Shown one piece after another: positions 36,839 through 44,999 of a DNA stretch of 64,000 bases. Numbering within the stretch: the first letter of the stretch is position 1; each line of letters opens with the position of its first letter. The translations under genes and the position numbers were made by a program. This stretch comes from Saccharofermentans sp. GTDB taxonomy: Bacteria; Bacillota; Clostridia; Saccharofermentanales; Saccharofermentanaceae. The stretch covers positions 434,001 to 498,000 of the forward strand of contig JAEFAZ010000001.1 in the NCBI GenBank assembly GCA_016292135.1, read 5' to 3'. Under the pieces are notes generated by a model. That model searched no databases. It had not been told where the DNA came from and was given only the letters and a program-made list of their open reading frames with translations.

Positions 36839-39250
36839 TCATCCGCTCCCGTCACCCCTTTCATCAACATATTCACTTATCCTGTAGCCGAAAAGCCCGG
36901 CATCGACGGTGACAGCGCCGGATAGAGAAGTCTGATATACCCTGCAGTCTGTTTCTTCCAGTCTTGAAAGGGCTTCAAGCGACGGATGACCATAAGGGTT
37001 GTTCAATGCTACTGAAACAACTGCATTCTCCGGCTTAACGGCAGTCAGAAAAACTGAACCGGTCGAAAAGCGGCTGCCGTGGTGGGCGACTTTCAAGATG
37101 TCGATGTCAGGAAGCAAACCCTCACTTTCCAGATATTCTTCCGTTTCCATGCCTATATCGCCGGTAAAAAGGATTTTTGTGCCGCATGAATCGAGAAGGA
37201 TCACAGCCGAATCTTCGTTCTCTCCGGACTTTGCAACAGACGGATAGATAACATCAAGTCTGCAATTATCAGAAAGCATAAATGCATCACCTGAATTGAT
37301 CAGAGCAACTTTTTCTGACAGGAATATGCTGCATTCATTAGGACTCAGCCCCAGACTGTCATGAAGGATCTCTTCTACCTGTTCATCCGGGATGTTGTAG
37401 GCTGAATACAGCATTTTAACTCTTCCCTGTTCAACAAGAGACAGGAGCCCGCCGACATGATCCTTATCCCAGTGGCTCATTATGGCGTAATCAACTGATG
37501 AGATATTGTAGTGATCTAACACACATGGCAATGTTTTCAGGCCTTCATCAGTTACACCGCCATCTATCAACGCTGTCTTCCCACCTGACATTACAAGGGC
37601 GCAGTCCCCCTGCCCGACATCGATAAAGACTATCTTTGCAGCACCATACTTGACCTGATCTGCGGCATAGAATCCGACAGAAGCACAAAGGACCAGACTT
37701 GAGAATTTAAACAGGATCCTTTTGAGCATGCATTGGGGGATCATGCATAGAACGGCAAAGACAACAGTGGCTGTTATCAGATATCCGGGCCGGCATGATA
37801 TCCCCGCAGATGAATACGAAAGATCCGATGCTCTGTCGATAAAAAGACTGAACAGTGTGACCATGAAAGACAAAGCAGAACTTGAGATGCCGCTGTTTCC
37901 TGCGATAAAGCTGACAATCCCACCGGCTAAGCATAGAGGTGCAAACGATGCACATATAAAAGTCACCATGAAAGATGCGATTATATTGATAAGCATCATG
38001 ACCGGGCCCAGCCTTATCTCCACGCTGTCTGAAAACAGACAGTTGATCAACCTGCAGCCTATGCAGACAGCGAAGACAGTCACTATCTTTGAGATCCTCA
38101 TCTCCAATTTGTGTCCGTTCATTTTCTTGAAGCCGGTCCGCTTTAAAAGGTTTACGGTCCCAGTTGTCAGAAAATCCCTTATAACAGGCACAATAAACCT
38201 AATAGCCAAAGACGCGGCATAACTCATGAGAAAACCCTGAGATACAACACAGTAGGGATCTGAGAGAATCAGCAGGATCGCAGCTAAGCTCATCGAAGAC
38301 AAGGGGTCCCTGCCGAAAAAGCTCCCTATGTTCATTAGAGCGGCTCTTGTCACGGATTCTGTCCAGGAAGTCAGGAATCCTATCGCGATACAGAAGACTA
38401 TGTATATCGTACCTGTTATCTTGCGTTTACGGATCCCGGCAAGACTGAACAGATATGGAAGGATAATAAGAAATCCCGAGAAATGTGTTCCGGATACGGC
38501 CGCAAGATGATTCAGACCTGTCAGCATAAACTTCCGGGACATTTCATCTGACAGGAGGCTCCTGTCCCCGAACAGAAGTGCGGCCGTTAATGCGGCTGTA
38601 TCGCTGTCCATATCAGATAAGACTGCCCTGATGAAAGAAAACCTTTTATCTTCAATAAAACGCGAAAGCCCCGAAAAGATCATCCCGGGTGACAAAAGGT
38701 CAACTCTTTCAGCATTTACCGACCTTGTGATCCCCCTTCGTTCCAGATAAGCTCTGTAATCGAACTCACCCTGATTTGTAGCCCTTGAAGGGATGTTCAT
38801 GTCCCCTTCTATCGCTATCACATCAGATGGATAACAGGAGATCGAATCAGCCGGCAGGACTGAAGCGATCCTGACGCCATCCTCCGTCTCGCCGATTATC
38901 CTCCTTTTCCCATCGAGTCTTAGACCTGATGAAATGACTGTTACCGTAAATCTGCCCGGACCTGTCGGAGCAGACTGACTGTTCAGGGCATTTGAAAGGA
39001 CCGGGATAGCTATCAGAACGGAAATTACAAGCGAAAAGCTAATTGCAGCAGCCGCATCACGGCATCTCAAACTGAAGGATATCACTGCAAGGATCAAGAT
39101 CAGGATGAGTACAACAAAGCCGAAAACATAAAAACCGCTGCAGAAAAGGAGCTGCGGCAGGAAGATCAGGAAGGCCGCGAGCAATGCAGGCGTCTTCCCT
39201 GCTTTGTTCATCAGATTAATCAATGCAGTACGTGTCATACTTGGGTTCAT
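36839..39250 (-). CDS. comEC: ComEC/Rec2 competence DNA-uptake channel
   Basis: 803 aa membrane protein that passes single-stranded DNA into the cytoplasm during natural transformation. N-terminal transmembrane helices and an OB-like DUF4131 segment (about 15-150), the central competence domain (about 225-500) with TGLNHLAAVSGTHFS, and a C-terminal metallo-beta-lactamase-like domain with MSHWDKDHVGG and FTGDIG (about 540-780), proposed to degrade the non-transported strand. All three parts are present, so the gene looks intact. The start is uncertain (ATG at 39250 or 39238; neither has a strong ribosome site). No comEA is adjacent. The upstream region shares an element with the pilin-like cluster. 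Confidence 0.93.
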   Translation of the reverse strand: MNPSMTRTALINLMNKAGKTPALLAAFLIFLPQLLFCSGFYVFGFVVLILILILAVISFSLRCRDAAAAISFSLVISVLIAIPVLSNALNSQSAPTGPGRFTVTVISSGLRLDGKRRIIGETEDGVRIASVLPADSISCYPSDVIAIEGDMNIPSRATNQGEFDYRAYLERRGITRSVNAERVDLLSPGMIFSGLSRFIEDKRFSFIRAVLSDMDSDTAALTAALLFGDRSLLSDEMSRKFMLTGLNHLAAVSGTHFSGFLIILPYLFSLAGIRKRKITGTIYIVFCIAIGFLTSWTESVTRAALMNIGSFFGRDPLSSMSLAAILLILSDPYCVVSQGFLMSYAASLAIRFIVPVIRDFLTTGTVNLLKRTGFKKMNGHKLEMRISKIVTVFAVCIGCRLINCLFSDSVEIRLGPVMMLINIIASFMVTFICASFAPLCLAGGIVSFIAGNSGISSSALSFMVTLFSLFIDRASDLSYSSAGISCRPGYLITATVVFAVLCMIPQCMLKRILFKFSSLVLCASVGFYAADQVKYGAAKIVFIDVGQGDCALVMSGGKTALIDGGVTDEGLKTLPCVLDHYNISSVDYAIMSHWDKDHVGGLLSLVEQGRVKMLYSAYNIPDEQVEEILHDSLGLSPNECSIFLSEKVALINSGDAFMLSDNCRLDVIYPSVAKSGENEDSAVILLDSCGTKILFTGDIGMETEEYLESEGLLPDIDILKVAHHGSRFSTGSVFLTAVKPENAVVSVALNNPYGHPSLEALSRLEETDCRVYQTSLSGAVTVDAGLFGYRISEYVDERGDGSG

Positions 39251-39289
39251 ACAACATATGAGCCTGTAAAGCGCGTAAAATCATCTCAC

Positions 39290-39367
39290 ATCGTCTTACA
39301 AATACTGCGAAAACCTGCAAAAACCACTATAAAAATCCAGCGATTTACGAGATTTTGTCGTTTTTGT
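39290..39367 (-). promoter_or_regulatory. Candidate regulatory region of comEC, shared with pilin-like cluster
   Basis: Contains ATCGTCTTACAAAT (39290-39303) and TTTGTCGTTTTTGT (39354-39367), matching respectively in the same and in inverted orientation the two elements at 14610-14662. It lies in the divergent gap between comEC and engB, so it could act on either gene. Confidence 0.4.
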
Positions 39368-39394
39368 CTTGTGCGTTATGGTAAAATCTTCGGC

Positions 39395-39997
39395 ATGGGA
39401 AACATAAATTTTCGAAAGACCACATTCCTTAAAGCTGCGGCGACCATCAAGCAGTGTCCTTCACAGGAACTGCCTGAGATCGTTCTTTGCGGCAGGTCTA
39501 ACGTGGGGAAATCTTCCCTTGTCAACGCTTTGGCTGACAACAGCAAGCTTGCAAGGACGTCTTCATCGCCCGGAAAGACCAGGCAGGTCGTGTATTTCGA
39601 AGTAGATAAGAGCCTTCTCATAGCAGATCTTCCGGGTTACGGCTATGCCAAGGTATCAAGGGAGAAGTCTGAGGCCTTCTCTTCCCTTTGTGACGATTAT
39701 TTCACCTCAGGACGCAAGATCTCCCTGGCTTTGATCCTGCTGGATATCAGAAGAGAGCCTTCCGACAAGGATATCATGATGTTAGATTACCTCAACAGCA
39801 CCGATATCCCTTATTTCATCGTATTTACCAAGTGTGACAAGATGAGCCGCTCCCAGTGCCTAACAAGACAAAGGCAGCTCGCCGATATGTTCAGATTCTC
39901 TCCCGATGCCCAAGTCTATGCTGTTTCATCCGACAAAAAGCTTGGAATTACTGAGCTTGCGGACGGTATCGCCGATTTTATCGGGAGCCTTTCATAA
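39395..39997 (+). CDS. engB: Ribosome-biogenesis GTPase YsxC/EngB
   Basis: 200 aa essential GTPase that assists large-subunit ribosome assembly. ATG at 39395 (MGNINFRKTTFLKAA) matches the family N-terminus better than the frame start at 39371. G motifs: GRSNVGKSS (G1), TRQVVYFEV region (G2), DLPGYG (G3), TKCD (G4) and VSSDKKLGI (G5). Full length. It is transcribed divergently from comEC, with a terminator about 40 bases after the stop. Confidence 0.96.
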   Translation: MGNINFRKTTFLKAAATIKQCPSQELPEIVLCGRSNVGKSSLVNALADNSKLARTSSSPGKTRQVVYFEVDKSLLIADLPGYGYAKVSREKSEAFSSLCDDYFTSGRKISLALILLDIRREPSDKDIMMLDYLNSTDIPYFIVFTKCDKMSRSQCLTRQRQLADMFRFSPDAQVYAVSSDKKLGITELADGIADFIGSLS

Positions 39998-40035
39998 GAT
40001 CTTCCGGTCCTGATTTGTTTTTTTGACAAAAATAG

Positions 40036-40059
40036 CCTCGTCTCCCGGCGGGGTTTTTT
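40036..40059 (+). terminator. Terminator after engB
   Basis: CCTCG, an 8-base loop, CGGGG and six T; a short GC stem containing one G-T pair. Confidence 0.7.
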
Positions 40060-40083
40060 ATGCTAATTTTTTATTTCTTCTTA

Positions 40084-40112
40084 TTGATAAAAAACAAGAT
40101 TATAGTGATACT
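40084..40112 (+). promoter_or_regulatory. Promoter for the prs-prs-rqcH group
   Basis: TTGATA-17-GATACT, 29-57 bases before the first prs-like ATG, which has CGGAGG as ribosome site. Confidence 0.55.
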
Positions 40113-40140
40113 ATTTATGAATTGATCTATCGGAGGTCTT

Positions 40141-41358
40141 ATGTCAGACTTAATCGACTCATCCGCGAAAAAAAGCAGCCTTGCTTTGGAGCCTTTCGGA
40201 CCGATTGGCATAATCGGTCACACCGCAAACAAGGATTTTGTAAACAAAGTCAATTCCGTTTTATCCGAAAAAAGGGCGAACAGAGTCGAAAAGAACGCCC
40301 ACCCCTATGTACACTCCCCGGGATATGCCCGAAAAGACTATATATTCGAATCTGAGCTCGTCCGTTTCCAGACCGGCGAGGGCAAATTCGTCATGGGCGA
40401 GAGCAGCCGCGGACATGATATATTCATCATTACCGATGTCATTTCCCATAATCTGAAGTTTGACCTGGTGGTAGGCGACCACACGATCAGCCCCGACGAT
40501 CACTACCGTGACCTTATCAGGATGGTATCCTGCTGCATGGGCAAGGCCAGAAGGGTCAATGTCATCATGCCTTTCGTTTATGAGGGCCGCCGCGAAAAAC
40601 TCGATTCACACAGAGAATCCTACGACTGCGCAGAGATGCTCCAGTCCCTTTATAATCTTGGCGTATCCAAGCTCATAATGTTCGACCCTCACGATGCCAG
40701 GATCGCTAACGCCGTTCCCCTTATGGATATCGAGATGCCTCAGTGCAGGTTCAAGATAATATCGACACTCCTCGAAAGGTTCGGATCGGTCAAGCTCGAC
40801 AGCGAATCGACCGTAGTCGTAAGCCCTGACGAGACAGGTGCGGCCCGTGCTATACAGTATGCTTCCGTACTGAATCTGCCCCTTAACATCTTCTACCGTG
40901 TCCGTGATTATTCCGAATCACCTTCCGGTTCCCCCGTCAAGACATTCAACTTCCTGGGAGATGATGTTACCGGCAAGGACGTGCTCCTCATCGACGACAT
41001 GATCAACTCGGGTGAGACTATGTACAGAACGGCTAAACAGCTTCACGAGCTCGGTGCTAAGGATATATACTGCCTTGCTCCCTTCGGTCTATTCACGGAC
41101 GGGCTTAAGCTTTTCGACGAGCTTTATAACAAAGAGATCATCAAGGGAGTCTTGTGCTCCAACCTGATATACAGATCCGAGGAACTGCTCAGCAGACCCT
41201 GGTATGTTGACGTTGACATGGTACCTTATGTTGCAAGGATCATCGATGCGATCAACATGGATGAATCGGTGTACGACCTGATCAATTCCACCAACAGGAT
41301 CGAAGAGATGACAAAACAGATCAGATTAGGTGAAATTTTCGATTTATTTAATGAATAG
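40141..41358 (+). CDS. PRPP synthetase-like protein, paralogue 1 (altered catalytic loop)
   Basis: 405 aa, longer than the usual about 315-aa ribose-phosphate diphosphokinase, with an extra N-terminal segment and C-terminal tail. Family features: MPFVYEGRRE (ATP-binding region), MFDPHDAR (His region), VVVSPDETGAARA, and the PRPP-binding motif VLLIDDMINSGET (281-293). In the flexible catalytic loop the conserved K-R-R of bacterial Prs reads R253-V254-R255, and the R-Q of the ATP-binding segment reads R-R with a one-residue insertion before HRES. These changes suggest reduced or regulatory function, as with eukaryotic PRPP-synthase-associated proteins; this is inference. A second copy follows after 54 bases. 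Confidence 0.85.
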   Translation: MSDLIDSSAKKSSLALEPFGPIGIIGHTANKDFVNKVNSVLSEKRANRVEKNAHPYVHSPGYARKDYIFESELVRFQTGEGKFVMGESSRGHDIFIITDVISHNLKFDLVVGDHTISPDDHYRDLIRMVSCCMGKARRVNVIMPFVYEGRREKLDSHRESYDCAEMLQSLYNLGVSKLIMFDPHDARIANAVPLMDIEMPQCRFKIISTLLERFGSVKLDSESTVVVSPDETGAARAIQYASVLNLPLNIFYRVRDYSESPSGSPVKTFNFLGDDVTGKDVLLIDDMINSGETMYRTAKQLHELGAKDIYCLAPFGLFTDGLKLFDELYNKEIIKGVLCSNLIYRSEELLSRPWYVDVDMVPYVARIIDAINMDESVYDLINSTNRIEEMTKQIRLGEIFDLFNE

Positions 41359-41412
41359 TATGAGATGATATAAAAGTAGACTACTTAGTATCTATGAAAG
41401 GCAGGCTAACAA

Positions 41413-42618
41413 ATGACATCAGCAGCAGACGAGAAATCCTATTCAAGGTATAACCAGTACGGCGAGAACCCCATGGCTCCGGTCGGACCCATAGGTCTTG
41501 TCCCCCTCGTAGGTTCCGGTGAGTTCACGGAGAAGGTTAACTACTACCTTAACAAACGAAGATCCGAGTATCTGCAGGAAGAGATCGTCTCCTCCTACCC
41601 CGGCTTCTACCGTGAAGACTACCGCATCGATGTTGATAACACGAGATTCTCTTCAGGTGAAGGCAAAGCCGTCATCAAGAACACCGTAAGAGGCCATGAC
41701 CTTTACATCATAAGCGATGTCATGAACTGTTCCTGCACTTATAAGATGTTCGGTCAGGACAACAGGATGAGCCCCGATGACCACTATCAGGACCTGAAGC
41801 GTGTCATCCTCGCCTGCTCCGGCAAATCCCGAAGGATCAATGTCATCATGCCTTTCCTTTACGAAAGCCGCCAGCACAAGAGAAACTCCAGAGAATCTCT
41901 CGACTGCGCTTTCGCACTCGAGGAACTCTATAACTTAGGCGTTGCCAACATCATCACATTCGACGCACACGATGAGCGAGTTGCTAACGCTATTCCTCTC
42001 GCAGGCTTCGAGAGCATCCCGCCCACGTACCAGATCATCAAGGAAATGTACCGTCAGATCCCTGACCTCTCATTCTCCAAGGGCAAGTTCATGATCATAT
42101 CCCCTGATGAAGGCGGTATCCCCCGCGCAATGTACTTTGCATCGATCCTGGGTGTCCCTCTCGGAACATTCTATAAGAGAAGAGACTATACGACGATCGT
42201 CAACGGCCGCAACCCCATCATCGCTCACGAATTCCTCGGCGATTCCGTTGAAGGCCAGGATATCCTTATCGTAGACGACATGATCTCATCCGGTGATTCC
42301 ATCCTGGATATCGCAAGAGACATGAAGAAGCGCGGTGCCAAGCACGTATTCTGTGCCGTAACCTTCGGTCTGTTCACTGAAGGCATCGAAAAGTTCGACA
42401 GGGCTTATGAGGAAGGCATCATCAGCAAGGTCTTCGCTACCAACGCTATCTACAGAAGACCCGAGCTCCTCGCAGCTCCCTGGTATGCGGATGTCAATAT
42501 GTGCAAGTTCGTAGCACTCCTGATCGACGCCATCAACCATGACGCATCCCTGTCTGCTCTCGTCAATCCTACCGAGAAAATCCAGAAACTCCTTAGAGAA
42601 AGAGGAGATCTGGCCTGA
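41413..42618 (+). CDS. prs: Ribose-phosphate diphosphokinase (PRPP synthetase), paralogue 2
   Basis: Makes PRPP from ribose-5-phosphate and ATP for nucleotide, His and Trp synthesis. 401 aa, same long architecture as its upstream neighbour and clearly its paralogue. It keeps the standard catalytic features: SRQHKRNSRESLD (R-Q ATP-binding segment), TFDAHDER, the flexible-loop K255-R256-R257 (YKRRDY), and ILIVDDMISSGDS (PRPP motif). I therefore take this copy as the working enzyme. It overlaps the next gene by one base (TGATG), so the order prs1-prs2-membrane protein-rqcH is one transcription unit. Confidence 0.9.
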   Translation: MTSAADEKSYSRYNQYGENPMAPVGPIGLVPLVGSGEFTEKVNYYLNKRRSEYLQEEIVSSYPGFYREDYRIDVDNTRFSSGEGKAVIKNTVRGHDLYIISDVMNCSCTYKMFGQDNRMSPDDHYQDLKRVILACSGKSRRINVIMPFLYESRQHKRNSRESLDCAFALEELYNLGVANIITFDAHDERVANAIPLAGFESIPPTYQIIKEMYRQIPDLSFSKGKFMIISPDEGGIPRAMYFASILGVPLGTFYKRRDYTTIVNGRNPIIAHEFLGDSVEGQDILIVDDMISSGDSILDIARDMKKRGAKHVFCAVTFGLFTEGIEKFDRAYEEGIISKVFATNAIYRRPELLAAPWYADVNMCKFVALLIDAINHDASLSALVNPTEKIQKLLRERGDLA

Positions 42619-42926
42619 TGGCAAACAAGAGCAAAGGACGAAAGACAGCATCCAAGAAGAGACCATCTTCTGCTTCTTCGCGCTCACACAAGAAAGCGAA
42701 TGTCGGTTTCGGTGACTATCTGCACCATTTTATCCACTCGAAAGCTTTCGTTCCGGTAACATCCATTGTCGTTATCGCTCTGATCATAGGGCTGGACTTC
42801 CTGTTCTCCCTTAATGACTACACCAAGTTCTTCACGATCCTGGGAGTTGAGCTCCTTATCGCGCTCATCTGCTGGATCGTTGCCATGCTCATACTGTTCG
42901 GCAAGCGTAAGAACAGCGAAGGCTGA
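42618..42926 (+). CDS. Small basic two-helix membrane protein, unknown
   Basis: 102 aa, not recognised. The first 30 residues are extremely basic and Ser-rich (KSKGRKTASKKRPSS-like), followed by two transmembrane helices (about 46-64 and 71-93) joined by a short loop, and a basic tail. The ATG overlaps the prs stop codon, and rqcH begins 5 bases after its stop, so it is tightly embedded in this operon. The basic tail could contact RNA or membrane lipids, but there is no direct evidence. Confidence 0.65.
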   Translation: MANKSKGRKTASKKRPSSASSRSHKKANVGFGDYLHHFIHSKAFVPVTSIVVIALIIGLDFLFSLNDYTKFFTILGVELLIALICWIVAMLILFGKRKNSEG

Positions 42927-42931
42927 TCAAC

Positions 42932-44836
42932 ATGACGATCGACGGCATCCTTTGTTCTGTCATTGCATATGAACTTAACCGTGATCTTGCAGGCACAAGA
43001 GTCGATAAGATCTTCCAGCCTGCATCTGATACAGTCGTTCTCCACATCAGGACCAACTCAGGCGTCAAACACTTGATAATCTCAGTTAACTGCGGACACG
43101 CAAGGGTCGGCTTGACGGATTCTCCGCCCGAAAACCCTGCAATGCCGCCTTCTTTTTGCATGCTCCTCCGCAAATACATAAGCGGTGCAAGGATCGAATC
43201 GGTCACCAATCCCGGCTGTGAAAGGATAATCGAGATCAACCTTTCCAACACTGATGAACTTAAAGACCGCAAAGCCTATACCCTGACTGTAGAGCTGATG
43301 GGCAGGTTCTCCAACATCATCCTCATCAACCCCGGCAGAAAGATCATCGATTCAGCCATTCATGTAGATTCCCAGATGAGCAGGGTCAGAGAAGTCATGC
43401 CTGCCAGGATCTATGAATATCCGCCCGCCCAGGATAAGATGACGATCGAAGAAGCACTTGATATGGCAGGATCAGGCCTGCTCCCGATAAAGAACGAGGA
43501 ACTCGCCCGCCCCATAGACAAAGCGCTTGTCAATTCCATACTGGGTCTTTCCCCCATGATGGCAAAGCAGCTCGTCGGACAGTGCGACATAGACATAAGA
43601 TCGAATGCCAGACTTCTGACAGATGAAAACATCGAAAGACTCTGTCCCGTTCTTTCTGATTACTTTAGGGCAATAATCAACAGGGACTACAGACCCGCTC
43701 TTTATTTCAGGGATGATAACACGCCCGCCGAGATCGCGCTTGTTCCCCTGTCAGGTTTCGCATCCTGTAAGAACTACTCTTCTGTTTCCGAAGCATTCGA
43801 TGCCTGTTACAAATCTTACACAGTCAGCAAGAGCCTTAACGACAGCAAGAAAGCGCTCCTTGCCAATGTCGATTCCGCTCTTTCCAGATTATCCAAGAAA
43901 TACGAGGCACATAAACAGGATCTTGAAGAAGGCAAAAGATCAGACAGATACCGCATGTACGGCGATCTTATATTGACTTCAGTCCATCAGATCAAACAGG
44001 GAGACGCTTTTGCGATGCTGCCCGATTATACGGACCTTGATTCCGAAGGCAATCCCCGCCTAACCGAGATCCCTCTGAATCCTGCTCTTACGCCAACTGA
44101 TAATGCTAATGATTACTATAAGAGATACCGCAAATCCAAGCGCAAGCTCCAGCTTGCAGAAGAATATATCCGTGACGACGAGGATTCCATCCAGTACTTA
44201 AGATCTTTAAGAGCTGCGATAATGGCGGCCGATACCGGCGAAGACATACTGGCGCTTAAAGAAGAGATCAGCCAGGACAAGAAGCCTGAAAGAAAAGATA
44301 CATCTCCTGCAGGCGACCCCAACCGCATGGTCGGCAAGGCTAAGTCCGGAAAAGCATCTTCCCGCGCCTTAAGACAGGCGGCTCAACTTGCGCAGGCAAG
44401 GAAAAACCGCAGCAAAAAGACCGGAAGATCAGATCCTCTTCCCTTCAGGAGATACATAACTTCTGACGGTTATGAGATCCTCTGCGGCCGCAACAACATT
44501 CAAAACGACCGCCTGACCTTCGGCGTTGCGTCGCCTGAAGATTACTGGTTCCATGTAAAAGGGATCCCCGGGACACACGTTATAGTAAGATCTCATCAGG
44601 GCGAAGAATTCCCTTCCGACCTCGCCGTGACAAAAGCGGCATCTATAGCAGCATACTTTTCGAAAAGCATCCTTCTCGAACAGCACACGGCTGCAGACAT
44701 GAAATGCGATGTCGACTACTGCAAGGTATCACACATCAAGAAGATCCCCGGCGCCAAACCTGGAATGGTCATATACGAAGGTTACTATACGATAACCGTT
44801 ACTGCCGAAGCTCCGGGTGAAGACCTAAACGCATAA
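42932..44836 (+). CDS. rqcH: Ribosome quality-control factor RqcH (NFACT family)
   Basis: Binds obstructed 50S-peptidyl-tRNA and directs C-terminal alanine tailing of stalled nascent chains. 634 aa: NFACT-N domain from MTIDGILCSVIAYELN (formerly called fibronectin-binding protein A), a helix-hairpin-helix/coiled-coil centre (about 270-430, with the KSKRKLQLAEEYI region), and the NFACT-R domain near the C-terminus (YWFHVKGIPGTHVIV, KAASIAAYFSKS, CDVDYCKVSHIKK). Full length for Firmicutes homologues. The start ATG has GAAGG nine bases upstream, inside the preceding gene's end. Its partner RqcP is not in the window. Confidence 0.94.
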   Translation: MTIDGILCSVIAYELNRDLAGTRVDKIFQPASDTVVLHIRTNSGVKHLIISVNCGHARVGLTDSPPENPAMPPSFCMLLRKYISGARIESVTNPGCERIIEINLSNTDELKDRKAYTLTVELMGRFSNIILINPGRKIIDSAIHVDSQMSRVREVMPARIYEYPPAQDKMTIEEALDMAGSGLLPIKNEELARPIDKALVNSILGLSPMMAKQLVGQCDIDIRSNARLLTDENIERLCPVLSDYFRAIINRDYRPALYFRDDNTPAEIALVPLSGFASCKNYSSVSEAFDACYKSYTVSKSLNDSKKALLANVDSALSRLSKKYEAHKQDLEEGKRSDRYRMYGDLILTSVHQIKQGDAFAMLPDYTDLDSEGNPRLTEIPLNPALTPTDNANDYYKRYRKSKRKLQLAEEYIRDDEDSIQYLRSLRAAIMAADTGEDILALKEEISQDKKPERKDTSPAGDPNRMVGKAKSGKASSRALRQAAQLAQARKNRSKKTGRSDPLPFRRYITSDGYEILCGRNNIQNDRLTFGVASPEDYWFHVKGIPGTHVIVRSHQGEEFPSDLAVTKAASIAAYFSKSILLEQHTAADMKCDVDYCKVSHIKKIPGAKPGMVIYEGYYTITVTAEAPGEDLNA

Positions 44837-44928
44837 AAAGAGGTGTCTTGATGAAGTGAATTGCTCAGACTGACTGTAAATATCAACATTAGTTAAATAC
44901 ATGTGCAACTATTATTCTTCATTTGCAC

Positions 44929-44960
44929 AAAAAAGACTCCGTATTCATCTTCGAAGTCTT
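44929..44960 (-). terminator. Terminator after the 543-aa membrane protein gene
   Basis: On the minus strand AAGACTTCG, a 10-base loop, CGGAGTCTT then a T run, 40 bases past the stop at 45000. An overlapping TGTGCAA...TTGCACA hairpin on the plus side may end rqcH transcription. Confidence 0.7.
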
Positions 44961-44999
44961 ATCATGTATAGCTAACTCTACTTCAATAAGTTGTACTGA

